A stretch of 64,000 bases of DNA from Ryuthela nishihirai (GCA_038380435.1 JAWZYU010000005.1:34928001-34992000), one strand, 5' to 3'. Shown: positions 43,210 through 54,173, counted from the first letter of the stretch. A program made the numbers and translations. Notes: generated by a model not told the origin, from the letters alone.

Positions 43210-43400
43210 GGTACCAGGCAGCCGATCGGTACCGGTAGTTTGGTCCCAATTATCTACGACTCTTTGGAAATCGATGTCGTAGATTATTGAGATGGATCAC
43301 GACATGTCGATCATTTCGTCCCAATGATCGACATGTCGTAAATTATTGGATGAAATGTCGTCGATCAATGGTACGAAATGTCGACAGAATGAAACGCCGA
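43210..43400. repeat. Cluster of short inverted repeats with GTCGTA/TACGAC and GACATGTC
   Basis: ATCTACGAC (43252) pairs with GTCGTAGAT (43277). CGACATGTCGATCATT (43301) pairs with AATGATCGACATGTCG (43323). CGACATGTCG and GAAATGTCG recur to 43385. Its origin is unknown. Confidence 0.65.
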
Positions 43401-43991
43401 AGGGACGAGCTACGAAAAGTCATGATCCCCCTAAAAGTGTATTAAAACCTGCAGCATCTATGCCACGTCGTATTCAATCAGTTATTCGTGCTCAAGGTAG
43501 CCTCACACGGTTCCTTGATCGATGGTGATAATTCAATGACAATGAATATAATTTAAACTTAATTGTTAAGTTCACGAAAGCAAAATGAACAGCGGAGGAA
43601 ATTGACTGAATTTGAAATAAGTATTTCAAAGCTTAAGCTTATTAAATAATGTGTGCATTATCAATGTCTCATGAGCCTTATCAGGATTGTGAACAACACT
43701 CAAGGAAACAAATCGATAGGACAATTCGCTGTAAATAGCATTTAGAAGTGTTAATTTATAAAGCTTGAACGATAAACTCTTGATCTGCTAACTGAAGGAT
43801 GTTGTGCTTTCACCAACATTTCAGAGTTTCGATAGGAAAATGGGAGTGGACTTGTCACCGTTTCATTTATATTTCAGGTTTAGGCTTAAAGTGAATTTTG
43901 TTGCACAAGTTTCAATTAATTGTGCAATTTTTTATATTGCATTTATGACATTTTTTCGATCAACAGAGAAGGGGTAAGAGTGCATTGCATC
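43401..43991. other. Intronic spacer, nothing recognised
   Basis: No gene or known repeat was recognised. Confidence 0.45.
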
Positions 43992-43999
43992 CTCTAACC

Positions 44000-44656
44000 C
44001 AGGCATGTCAAACTCGTTAACCACCGAGGGCCATATTAAGTATTATATATTAAATCGCGGGCCGCAAAACAAAAAAAACCAGATGAAAATTGTTTTGTGC
44101 AAACTAGACTAGAACGCAGTATTCGTTCACTGACTGCTAACGAATAGCTTCCGACTCTACTGGCATTTCGTGACTCATTGCCATGAGCAAAGTACGTACA
44201 TTTGAATGACCTCGAGACATGTGCATACATGTCGGAGCCCGTATACTATCACTGACTGCTAACGAATAGCTTCCGACTCTACTGGCATTTCGTGACTCAT
44301 GGCCATGCGCAAAGTAAGTACATTTGAATGACCTCGAGACATGTGTATACATGTCGGAGCCCGATCGTAGAATTGCTCATATCATGAAATGCCACTATTT
44401 CATGAAATGATCGGGCATTTCATGATATGAGCAATTCTACGATCGGGCTCCGACATATACATTTATGCGCAATAGTTTCCCTTATATATAAATGGAAATG
44501 TTTTCTGAAATACGTTTATTTAATTCATCTACCGTGTACGTACTTATAATTTTAATTAAAGAATCCAGTGTTGTCAAAAGTTAAATAAACGTATTGGTTA
44601 TCAATCTTGGCGGGCCGCAGAACAGTTCCCGGCGGGCCGCGTGTTTGACATCCCTG
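44000..44656. mobile_element. hAT non-autonomous element with perfect 8-bp target duplication
   Basis: The termini CAGGCATGTCAAACTC and (complement of the right end) CAGGGATGTCAAACAC agree at 14 of 16 bases. CTCTAACC lies at 43992-43999 and 44657-44664. Subterminal CGGGCCGC motifs are present at both ends. The interior holds a direct duplication of about 122 bp (CACTGACTGCTAACGAATAG... at about 44127 and 44248) and a perfect 43-bp inverted repeat (44351-44393 with 44414-44456). No transposase ORF was seen. Confidence 0.92.
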
Positions 44657-44698
44657 CTCTAACCTTTCGGTTTAATCAATCAACGGAAAATGAATTAT

Positions 44699-44790
44699 TA
44701 TTGATTTTTCTTAATCAATATAATTTAATCAATAAAAATAATGAATTTTTCTTAATCAATATAATTTAATCAATAAAAATAATGAATAAA
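44699..44790 (+). repeat. Two-copy AT-rich direct repeat
   Basis: TTTTTCTTAATCAATATAAT through AATAAAAATAATGAAT is repeated at about 44705 and 44746. Confidence 0.8.
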
Positions 44791-45227
44791 TAATAATAAT
44801 AATAACACTGGGCAATACACAAAAAGGCTTTGAAATGAAGTTAGCCAATTTTTACTAATTTCGAGGTGCTGAACACGAAAATAACAATAAAATTTGTCGA
44901 TTGGCTCTTGTTTAGGAGAGACAGAGATGGTCATGTATAAACGACTCAGTCCGCATTGAGTACATAGGTAACCATTTCGCAATGATGTATTTTACGCTCC
45001 AGATTGCAACATATTGCGTCAGCCCGCCATACACCCCCCCCCCCCCGGATGTATTGCATTGTCTGATGCAATGTAGTTGAGTCATGCCATCGCGGACAAA
45101 AGACGATGCAATGGTTAGTTGTAAGCGACATCTCGTAGAATGAGCAAGTCTTTTGAGCGACTGACATTTACCCCTGAGTCATAAGTACAACACAAGTGAC
45201 CCTTGCAGTTTTAATCCAGCAGTAGTG
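44791..45227. other. Spacer upstream of the pseudogene
   Basis: It contains a C12 run (45032-45045). No gene was seen. Confidence 0.45.
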
Positions 45228-45850
45228 ATGTCTCGTAATTGTGTTACTAGTGCAGATACATTTTGTTACATTTGCGGGAAGTGACGTTTGCAAGCCAGAA
45301 AAGGGCCATTACTCCAATAGTGAAAGCGGCGTATGAGTTTTATTTTGGATTCAAGATCGAAGACCAGGACAAGGTCTGGGCCCCACACATATGCTGCAGT
45401 ACATGTGCAAGAAATCTTCCGAAGTGGCTGAAAGGCGAAAAAGTGGCGATGCCGTTTGCTGTTCGTATGGTTTGGAGAGAGCCAAGCAATCATGCAAATG
45501 ACTGCTACTTCTGCATGGTTCTATCTGTTTCTGGAGGCATCACAAGGAAAAAAAAGTGGGCAATAGCTTACCCGAATACACAGTGTGCTCTCTGACCAGT
45601 TCCGCATGGTGAAGGCCTTTAAAAGAATTTTCTATCGATTTAGACGATGAGGAGGGAGCGAACCGACGTTTGGTTCTCCGCAGCCTTCGGTATCTAATGA
45701 TGATTCATAAGTCTGCCACGGTGTGTCATCTCACCAAATATTCTCACCGAAGAAGAAATGAACAGTCTTGTTCGCGATCTGGAACAATCGACTAGTTTCA
45801 TCTGGGAAAGGATTCAGGAATTTGTTCTCTGGGCGAAGATAGGGGTGTGT
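45228..45850 (+). pseudogene. Pseudogene of a repeated arthropod Cys-rich (ZAD-like) protein family
   Basis: From ATG at 45228 the frame reads MSRNCVTSADTFCYICGK, then a frameshift or short deletion at about 45283. It continues AAYEFYFGFKIEDQDKVWAP, HICCSTCARNLPKWLKGEK, MPFAVRMVWREPSNH and DCYFCMVLSVSGG, with further decay through RPVPHGEG. After several stops, LTEEEMNSLVRDLEQS appears near 45750. The CxxC pairs and the MPFAVPMVWREP/DCYFC/RPVPH order are what I recall from a family of uncharacterised proteins present in many copies in arthropod genomes. It probably spreads by retroposition or is part of a mobile element. It lies inside the homeobox intron on the opposite strand and is intronless and broken, so non-functional. 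The family recognition is from memory. Confidence 0.7.
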
Positions 45851-47751
45851 GCCATTAATGTTCTATGACAAATGCTACGATAGCAAATTTTAAAATCAAA
45901 CATTCATAATGTTGATATTTTCAAATGCTTGTTTCTGGGACAGGTAATTGCGTCTGTCGCATCTTGGATTCGTCACTGCATAGATCACATTTGTCATCCT
46001 GTTATTATTAGGTCCCACTCGCAGACATGGGAGTCAGCAGGAATATTTGGAGGTGGATGCGGGTCAGAAATTGCTTGGGGGGGGGTTAAATTATTTTCAT
46101 CGAGAGAGAGCAAAAACAACAAATTAATGTTTCAAGATAGAAACATTTAGATCGAGCTGTTCATTACGGAGTGCAGTTGTGATTGCAGTAATCACGCACA
46201 CATCATACCATAATACAACTCAGAAAGTCCTAAAATGCAACGAAGGGCAAGGGAAAATTATTATCGAAAACATATTTAAAAATATTCTTTCATATTAATA
46301 AATAAAAATAAATGATATGCTTCCATAAACAAGAGAAATCGTTAAATAAAATCAAGGTTATATTTCTTTAAAGGAAAAAACGTTAATTTTTGGTACGCCT
46401 GATATTATTCGACATAAATTCATTTTTGTACCAATTTTTCAAGGAAGAGGGCAACTGCATCTCATACATACATAATGCTAGCAACAAAAGCCAAATTTTT
46501 TTCAGCCGACTTTTCAAATTTTATTTATTTTGTTTACAAAATAATATACAAAAAGATTACCGAATTAAATTTCACATTAGTAATTGCAAAAAACGATAAT
46601 TTGTGACATGCAAATATATAAAACCAGTGAATTGTGTCAAATATTTGTTTATCTACATAGACGAAAATTTTAAATGGAAGTGACATGTTGACTCTTTGTA
46701 TTAAAGATTGAGATATATGGAAATTTAATTTTAAAAGCTTCTGATCATAGAAAATACTGCTTTTAGTTTATTCGGCGTGAGTAAATTCTACTTTTAATGG
46801 CGGATTAACAAGTTCTGGTGAGATTACATCTTTAATCCAACGCTGTTGATAAGATTCGCAAAAAAAAAAGTTAACATTATACGGATTAAGAAATTTGGAA
46901 CTAAACGTGACAATTTTTTTTTTACCTAATACATTATTAGTATGTAGATTATATAGGTGCAGATGTTTGTTATTTTTATACAGCAATCAATAACGTGTTG
47001 CAAAAAAAAAACCGTTCGCCAAAAAATCTGTGAGAGAGTCTGCAGTTATGTATTACATTGTTAAATAAAATAAACAAACTCATTCACAAACATTTTATAT
47101 TTAAAGCACCGAAATTTTATAATAAATCAGATATCGGTATTAAAAATGAGACCTTTGGAAAATAAATTCAAACGTAAACTAAAATTGCATTTATTAAATA
47201 CAGAAAACTGATATTTTATTTTGTGTAACGATATAAAGCCAAATATGCCAGATATTGTATTGCATTCTACCTTATTTGCTGATTTCAGTAATCCGTATGA
47301 GTTAAATAAGAGTCGCCGATTATACATATAATCACGTTATAACGTTATATGTTTATGTTATGTATATATATAACATATAGTTGGTATTTTTATGTGTATG
47401 AATAATTAAATTATTATCATTAATTAATTGATATCTAATTTTATTCTTTTTATTAATTCAAATTGATTTAGACTTTAAAAAAACCGAGAAAAAAATCAGC
47501 ACACTGTGCAAACTACAAATTAATTATTTATCACTCGTAATTCAATTTACTTTAAAAATTGAAGATTTCCCCCCCCCCCAAAAAAAAAAGAAATTCTCGA
47601 TATAAAGTTTACCTAAAGGTAAGACTATTTCTAAAAAACTTAGAAATAGACATGCTCTTTGACGACTCAGTTAACGATGTTTCTGAAATGCAAAGTCGTT
47701 GATCGAATTAGTGTATATCGTCGAATGAGATAAGGAAAGCTCTATCTGAAA
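45851..47751. other. Long AT-rich intronic stretch, nothing recognised
   Basis: No gene, RNA or repeat shared with the rest of the window was recognised. There are TATATA-rich pieces at 47335-47400 and a C9A12 junction at 47570-47590. Confidence 0.4.
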
Positions 47752-47974
47752 TATAAAAAAATAAATAAAATACCCCCTCAAGCAGCTGCTTGCCACGGAG
47801 GTCTGACAGGAGCCTGTCAGTTTATATGCCAGAGTAGAAGGTCTGAGAGGATGGCAGGACCTCAGCAGAAAAACGACACATACATCCATGCCTTACCTGG
47901 GGCTCGAACCCAGGTCCCTGATCTAAAAAAACTGATCTAAGATCAGTAGCCAAGCGCGCTAACCACTCGGCCAT
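47752..47974 (-). mobile_element. SINE-B with small internal duplication at the head
   Basis: This is a full antisense copy. Near the tRNA-like head the complement of the GATCTAAGGGACC region is disrupted by a short repeated CTGATCTAA (47922-47945). Confidence 0.9.
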
Positions 47975-48429
47975 ATATAAAAGTTACCGAAAGGTTAATG
48001 TAGTTATTTAAGAGACTAATCCTACGTAAGTGGCGCGAGCTGTATATCAATTCCTTTCGCCTCATGCTAGAGGAAAACATGATTATTTTACTAATGGTCT
48101 TTTAATATTCAAAGATAAACAAAAAATCGGATATTATAATGACGAAATGAACTGATGGTATTTGCGAAACTGAATGCGGATCGTAAGGATTTCATGCACA
48201 GGTTTTGAGGTCGGAACCTAAACCAAATTTGGAAATCACTGATACAGAGAGATTTTATTTTTAACTTATCTAGAACGAAACTTTTTCGATAAAATCCTTA
48301 CTTTTAAAGCTACGGAGTTGTAAACTTTCTTTTCTTTTCGCCTAATTCTGTTCAGGCAGGTGATTCTGATCAATCGGAACTTTCGTCCCCTCTTGATTTC
48401 TACCCTATTACTCCGACCCCGATGCAATG
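47975..48429. other. Intronic spacer, nothing recognised
   Basis: No gene or known repeat was recognised. Confidence 0.45.
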
Positions 48430-48875
48430 CGACACTCGGATCTTAAAATTCCTCTTATTTCTGAGTTTAACTGCATTAAAAGCCTTATTCACCAATTTTT
48501 TTCTCTCCGTCTCAAGTAAAAGGAATTTTGACCTTTAACTTTGAAGGACATTTCCCATTGACATTTCACAACATTTGCGATATCTACTACACAAAATACT
48601 CTCAGAAACCAATTTTTAGCTCTCCATCACCGGTATCTGACCTTTGACCCTCGAAGGGACACTACGGATCCGAAAATCCGTAAAGTTTCCGAGATCTACA
48701 ACCCGAAACACCTATAGATAACAATTTCCACATTTTTAGTATTTGTAGATCAAGGTTTGACCTCTATTTAAATTTGAAGGATACGTCAGAGGTCAAATGT
48801 CTGATTTTTCGCGAGATCTGAGACCCGGATTACCTACGTGCAAATTTTCAGAGCTCTGTAATTTTTGCAACGTAG
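48430..48875 (+). repeat. Diverged tandem units of about 115-125 bp
   Basis: Three to four units share the order TTTGACCT, a GAAGG, GAGATCTA/GAGATCTGAG, ACCCGAA/ACCCGGATTACC, ACCTAYRTGC and AATTTTYAG-CTC, with starts near 48527, 48634 and 48752. They lie directly next to a family F element. Confidence 0.6.
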
Positions 48876-48972
48876 TTGAATTAGCGTGATCCCTTATTAG
48901 TCAGCTGTCAATTATTCGCAATCATCTAAACAATATATAAGGTACAAATATATAACTTTGCTTAGAAAGTAC

Positions 48973-49225
48973 ATTAGGCCCGGAGCTATCAAAATATAAA
49001 GCAGTCATGGGGATGGGGGGAGGGAGCAAGGTAGTCGATAGAGCTGGGAAAAGGTAAAAGTGGGGAGGGGGACAAGAGACTGGAATTCTGTTACAGTATA
49101 AAAATTTTCCTTCTGTTTTATGGGTCTTTAAACATTTCTAGAAAAATGTATGAAATATACATAATTTTAATATTTTTTCCTCCATTACCCATACTAGCAT
49201 TTAAAAATTGGGGAAAATGTTTCCC
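48973..49225 (+). repeat. Family F element, diverged
   Basis: ATTAGGCCCGGAGCTATC, then G-rich GGGGATGGGGGGAGGGAGC, CAAGAGACTGGAATT, TTCCTTCTGTTTTATGGG and TTTAATATTTTTTCCTCC match 38186-38410 in order. Confidence 0.65.
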
Positions 49226-49759
49226 CCTTTGATAGAATTGATAATTTTAAAAATTATTCATATAACAAATACGTAAGCACAGATATTGGGCAACAAAATG
49301 GATAAATCGTGACTTTTTAATTTTATAGAAAAATTATGCCTTAAAGTATATCTTACTTGATTTAAATCTTAAATTTTGAACAGTATACATTCGTTATTTA
49401 AAAATCTATGTCAGCTGGAATATTTAACCAGCAGCCATCGCAATACAAAAAGAAAAAGACGAATACTGAAAGAGTTATTCAAAAACTCTTACGATACACA
49501 CTTAAACTGTTCGAAATTGCTTCTTAAATTTTAATTTACGTTTAAATATTCAAACTTCATAACTCTGTATCCACTGAAAGATGATGGCCGAAAGCAGAGA
49601 TTTAGATTGATTTGATGGAGAACTTTAATTCCATAAATTACTTATTTAAGATGTTTCGAGTACCGATTTTGATTCCATTTTATATATTGTGTTATTTGCA
49701 GCGTATACGATGGAGAAATATCGTAGAAATATTATCTTCTATGAGAAGGTTGTACAGTC
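49226..49759. other. Intronic spacer, nothing recognised
   Basis: AT-rich, with no gene or known repeat. Confidence 0.45.
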
Positions 49760-49915
49760 CTTCTCATAGAAGGACATGCCCCACTAAGACCGAAATCAAT
49801 GCTGACCACGGCCTCAGAGCTAACAACACACTCGGAACCATGCCATCTCGGGACTCGAACTAGAACCCGGACTCAGGCAGTTGCATTGTCTCTACTAACC
49901 AATTCGATACCATTG
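49760..49915 (-). repeat. Possible tRNA-derived SINE relic
   Basis: TCGGGACTCGAACTAGAAC at 49848 resembles a box B complement. CCCACTAAGACCGAAATCAATGCTGACC upstream vaguely resembles the SINE-A middle. It is too diverged for a firm call. Confidence 0.3.
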
Positions 49916-50835
49916 CGTCATCGAAGCGGCAATTTTCTGTCAAGTATTGTGGTAAAGAATAAAATGCAGTAGCATGTAGTAGTAAGGCAATTTGTGAATC
50001 TTCGGATATACACAATCTATGGGACCACTGACATCACTAACCTAAAAAAAAATGAAAATTGCAACCATCTGTTGCGAAAAGTATAATTCAATACAAGTTA
50101 AAGATTCTCTTTCAAACGCAAGTGAAAGATTTATATTCTTAAATATCCTCTCATCCAATCCTCCCTCCAGGTATGACATTATTCTAAACAATTATTTTAA
50201 TGACACTTACAAAGTGTAAATCCCACATGATAAGAATAACAGACTTCAGACCAATAATTATTTTCAATTACCGAATTTCGATAATAATTACGGTAAAAAT
50301 CTTTAAGAGTACAAAGTATCCGAGATCTTTAATCAGTTACTAAGAGAAATCTTGTATCTAAACACTTTTAGTCAGATTAAAAGTTTGAAACTATTTAGGA
50401 ATATCTCTTAATCAGCAATCCTGAAAATCCGTGTATTCTATAATTTTTGGGTTCATTTTTGTGTTACTATGCCCATTTCCCTTTAGGTATAATTTATTTT
50501 AATTTTTGTGCACGGTTTCAATATCAAATAATTTGAATAGTTCTATTTCGTTATATGAGATACTGTCATATTTTACTAATATACCATAATATTTTATGTA
50601 TGAAGAATAATGCTAATCTATATTTCCTGCAGATAAGCTATTAGCTTTGCTGGTCAAATGTAAAAAAAAAAACTCTCTGTCTCCGTGTTGTGAAATGATA
50701 ATGGGCACGAATAAAACTTATGTATCTATCTATATCTGTCAATGTACATAATACAAATGAAACAGAAAATTATCTTAAATAATTAGTCATCTTTTTCAGA
50801 ATTCTGCATTTTACCGAGAAGTTTTTAGAGCTCAC
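49916..50835. other. Intronic DNA next to the homeodomain exon, nothing recognised
   Basis: AT-rich, with no gene or known repeat. Confidence 0.45.
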
Positions 50836-51140
50836 CTGCACACGTGCCTCACTCAGGTCGAGTCTCATAGCAAGCTCCTCCCTCGTAAACACGTCAGGGT
50901 ACTGCGTCTTCTCGAAAGCTCGCTCTAGTTGGTGCAGCTGATACGTGGTAAATGTGGTGCGGCTTCTGCGAATCTTCCTCGGCTTGTCGCCGCAGGATGG
51001 ATCGTTTTCCTCGGCTTCGAGCTGACGGCCGCTACTCTCATGATCAGCCGCAGAAGTGGAAGGCCCATCCTCCGGTACTACCTCTTGCCGCTCATGAACC
51101 AGCCTCGAAAGGGTGTCTCGTAAGGTGACTGGCTCCCCTA
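50836..51140 (-). CDS. hbn: Paired-like homeobox protein (homeobrain-like), homeodomain exon
   Basis: This exon is 305 nt. The minus-strand 3' splice site is ACGTTTTCTTATCAG before 51140, and the 5' splice site is GTGAGC after 50836. The first two bases complete a split codon, so an upstream coding exon must exist. Its 101 full codons give an acidic/Ser-rich linker, then [20 protein letters not shown] and [30 protein letters not shown]: homeodomain residues 1-46. The [15 protein letters not shown] and [10 protein letters not shown] stretches are characteristic of homeobrain, while Arx/al has EELERAFQKTHYPDV. No octapeptide is seen in this exon and it may be in the missing first exon. No paired box is present. 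This is a DNA-binding transcription factor acting in the nucleus. Confidence 0.9.
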
Positions 51141-51249
51141 CTGATAAGAAAACGTATTAGATAGAAATTGTTTTGTCAGAGATAACGAGATGTAAAGTAA
51201 AGAAATTTGAACTCAGAAATTTAGGCTTATTACTTAATGAAATGAAATA
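51141..51249 (-). other. hbn: Start of upstream intron of the homeobox gene
   Basis: It contains the pyrimidine-rich tract and AG acceptor used by the homeodomain exon. No further homeobox-gene exon was recognised between here and 64000. Confidence 0.6.
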
Positions 51250-51395
51250 AAATGCTCCTTCTCAAACCTCCAAATTTTTTATCGAGGTCTGACAAGAGAC
51301 TTTGAGTATTTATACGTCACAGATAAGATTATGAGGGAGGGCAAGACCTCAGCAGGTAGAGAATAAAAACATCCAGACTTTGTTCCATTAATTTC
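51250..51395 (-). mobile_element. SINE-B, strongly diverged
   Basis: It is antisense, with AAAATGCTCCTTCTCAAACC, CGAGGTCTGACAAGAGAC, TTTATACGTCACAG, GGCAAGACCTCAGCAG and AAACATCCAGACTTTG in the family's order. The head is missing. Confidence 0.6.
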
Positions 51396-51590
51396 CCAAT
51401 TAACGACAAAAACGTTTAATTTATTAATTTTTTTGCAGCGTTTCTGAAGGAAACTTTTTTTTTTATTCAGCTTTTAAACCATATAAACAGAAAGGGCTCT
51501 AAAATGAAAGAAACTAAAAATATAAATTATCCTTATACTTTTTTTTTCATAAATATTAGTTAGTCTTTATGTATATAATATACACTGCTC

Positions 51591-52579
51591 TACCAAAATA
51601 TTACATAATTTTCATGTTACTTCAATGGCAATCTAACTTCGAAGCTCTATAACTTCAAAGATATGCATTTAATAGAAAAATGTGACGAAAATAAAATGAA
51701 GATCATAATCAAATCTATTTAAATCTCTATTTTCGATAATACTCGTTCAGGATTCTAGAGTTATGGAAGCTGGAATATTAAACAACAATTTTTTTTCTTT
51801 ATAAAACAATCTTTCATAAATATCTGATATTCATTGGTAATAATCATTATTCAAATTTTTAAAATGTGTATTTATTTTATGAAATAATCTGAAACAATAC
51901 TTATTAAATTTTAATTAATTTTGTTAGGTAAATTCTTATAACACATTACTGTAGTGAGATATTCTAGCTTCCATAAGTTGTTTGTTATAACAAATATAAG
52001 TTTGTTTAAATACTGATCGACTATTGTAGAAATTCGAGATTTAAATAAATTTGATTATGATTATTAATTTATTCGTAATCACATTTTTTCGTTAAATGCA
52101 TTTTTTAGAACTTATACAACTTTGAAGTTAGATTCCCATTGAGAACTTAGAAATTCCCTAATACTTTGGTAAGTCAGGTTGGGTTGTTTTACCTCTGAGC
52201 GGCACTTTTTTGCACACCATGGGCTAAATGGCCAGGTCACATGGACCCCGTAGGCTCAGAGAAGGTTGGGGGAGGGGACCCACTGGAACAGCTGTTGGGA
52301 GACAGATGGTAGCCTCCCGTCAAGGCCATCCAGCGTGTTCTTTAACGTGCACAGGGTATGGCTCTCCCGCACACGGGGCCACGGCTTAACGTCATATCCG
52401 ACGGACGGCGGCCTTTTCCAAGCCCATCGGTGTCCCCTACTGACCGTGGGCAGGGCAGGGAATTTTGCGGAGATAAATCTCAACGCTGACCCAGCTGGGA
52501 CTCGAACCTGGGAACTACAGATTACGAGCCTGGCGCGCTACCGACTGAGCCACCCCCTCCCCATTGATAAGTCAGTGTA
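51591..52579. mobile_element. Non-autonomous TIR transposon (family H) with SINE-A nested near its right end
   Basis: The left end TACACTGCTCTACCAAAATATTA (51591 onward) pairs with CTAATACTTTGGTAAGTCAGTGTA, once the SINE-A at 52179-52563 and one target duplication are removed. The arms extend about 190 bp (TTAGATTCCCATTGAG/CAATGGCAATCTAACTTCGA, and TTTAAATACTGATCGACTATTG with its counterpart). Terminal TA suggests a Tc1/mariner-type element. No transposase ORF was seen. Partial arms occur at 5510-5625, 7170-7260, 15645-15765 and 18424-18490. Confidence 0.8.
52179..52563 (-). mobile_element. SINE-A, complete, in a transposon terminal repeat
   Basis: The antisense copy is flanked by TTGGTAAGTCAG (52167-52178) and TTGATAAGTCAG (52564-52575), a 12-bp duplication with one change. 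It lies 4 bp inside the right end of the family H element. Confidence 0.92.
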
Positions 52580-52615
52580 TAGTACTTATAGTTATAAAAT
52601 CTAATGCATATAATA

Positions 52616-52812
52616 ATCGTCTCGGCGACCTAGTGGTTAGAACGCTTGGTTATTAATAATAGGGACCTGGATGCGAGTCCGGATAAATATAAATGTTTTA
52701 TTTCTGTGTTGTCTTTCCATTGAGCCTTAGTCAAAGACTTCTATGACGTATTAAACTGACAAACTTTGTCAGAAACATGTGGCAAGCAGCTGCTTGGGAA
52801 AACATTTTTTTA
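52616..52812 (+). mobile_element. SINE-B, diverged
   Basis: The sense copy is GTCTCGGCGACCTAGTGGTTAG, GGGACCTGGATGCGAGTCC (box B), CTGACAAACTTTGTCAGA and GTGGCAAGCAGCTGCTTGGG. Confidence 0.85.
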
Positions 52813-53199
52813 ATGACTGTAATAATGATGTTTCTAGGTTCTGACTAAAGTAAATTATTCCGTTTCGCAATGCTTGCATTTCTATTGATAATTACAGAAG
52901 AATTAATTTACTTTTGTTCTCTGTAAAGTTTTTTGCGTAATTGTGCTAAATAGATTTAAATTTTTATTTGCCGGACTACTTAGTGATGAACAATGAACCT
53001 TTTGAAGAAATATGGATTATTAGACAACTTTCGTTTTAGTTGATTCTTGAGAAAGTTCTTGAAACCTGTGATTGCTATAACTTATTTCACATAAAGAATG
53101 GAGCAGCAAAATCTAAAGATCAAAGAAATCAAACAATAAAAAGATGTCACATCCACATGAGTTCTGGCAAGAACAACCTGAAGATGTAGTACTCCGCCA
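52813..53199. other. Spacer, nothing recognised
   Basis: AT-rich, with no gene or known repeat. Confidence 0.45.
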
Positions 53200-53490
53200 C
53201 AGCAAATAGTTCCACGCCTTATGCAAGAAATAAATATCTTTTCCTACAGTAAATTCTTATTATATAGTTTATGGAAGTGAGCATTTGAGAATGCTGTTTT
53301 TAATTACGATATACTGTAAAGTACACGATGAAGCATAATTTCTCAAACACTTGCACGAAAGCTCCCCAACGACTTGAGGACTGATACATTTTCAGGCGTC
53401 GTGTTTTTCGTGGCTTTTGTGATCAAAAGTACACAATTTGACAAGAAACTGAAGATGACTTTCAGCCCCATTGTTTATGTGAAACAGTGT
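53200..53490 (+). repeat. Interspersed repeat family E, copy 2
   Basis: It aligns by eye with 8130-8425 from TATGCAAGAAATAAATA through AGTACACGATGAAGCATAAT and TGGCTTTTGTGATC. It abuts the reverse transcriptase relic, so family E could be part of that LINE's flanks, but copy 1 lacks an RT. Confidence 0.65.
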
Positions 53491-53499
53491 TTTTTTTAA

Positions 53500-54115
53500 T
53501 CTTTTTGTGATTTTGAACGGGCTTTTGATTTTATTAATCGGCATAATTTGTGGTCGATTGTGAAGTTTTATGGAATACTTGGAAAGTCGCTTAATAACAT
53601 TTAGCATTTTATTATAATAAATCTCTCAAGAATGTATCTCTCTCACAAATAATAACAGATAGTTCGTGAGAAATGAAAGGGCTTGCAGTAATTAATTTAA
53701 AATTACTAGTGGATTTAGATAAAGCTGTATTTTGTTACTTTTTCTCTTTAGTACGATTAGCGACATTATGAGATAAACTTTGCAATGGAAAGATTGGGCT
53801 TGATGAACTAAAATTTCAAAATTGATTGCTCTGAGATTTTTGCATTTGCAAATGATGTTTACAAGATGAATTATTTCATCATATCTGTTAATAAGTCTCG
53901 TATATATTTGGCTTGGTGATAAATGCAGAAAACACTAAAGTGATAGAAAATAATGAAGAGAGTGTGAATTGCGGTTGGATACTACATTTCTTCTGAAAAA
54001 TTTTGTTGTTAAGGGAGTTTCTCAATATATTTTATCTTGGACGTCGTGTGTCTGATATTGGCAATGTGTTGGGACATGAGATAAGAAGGGAAACGCGCGT
54101 AGCTGTGGTGTTTTT
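53500..54115 (+). pseudogene. Decayed LINE reverse transcriptase
   Basis: With frameshifts the + strand reads DFERAFDFINRHNLWSIVKF YGILGKS, then an FCICK-like remnant of the FADD region, LVINAENTKVIEN (the K-x-N-x-x-K-T-K-V motif) and FLNIFYLGRRVSDIGNV. That order is the palm of endonuclease-type LINE reverse transcriptases such as the RTE/BovB-like group. The catalytic aspartates are not preserved, and many stops are present. Confidence 0.65.
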
Positions 54116-54126
54116 AAGGTATGTGC

Positions 54127-54173
<47 letters not shown>
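54127..54173 (+). repeat. (CAT)n microsatellite
   Basis: About 15 perfect CAT repeats lie directly after the reverse transcriptase relic. Confidence 0.98.

Larger units (their letters stand above)
23854..50835 (-). other. hbn: Homeobox gene intron (about 27 kb)
   Basis: The 5' splice site on the minus strand is GTGAGC directly after CAG at 50836, and the 3' splice site is TCATCAG before 23853. The intron falls between homeodomain residues 46 and 47, a position shared by many paired-like genes. Splicing is phase 0 and would join ...SEARVQ to VWFQN.... The intron is filled with SINE, MITE, hAT and family D/F repeats. Two repeat-poor blocks are listed separately. Confidence 0.85.
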
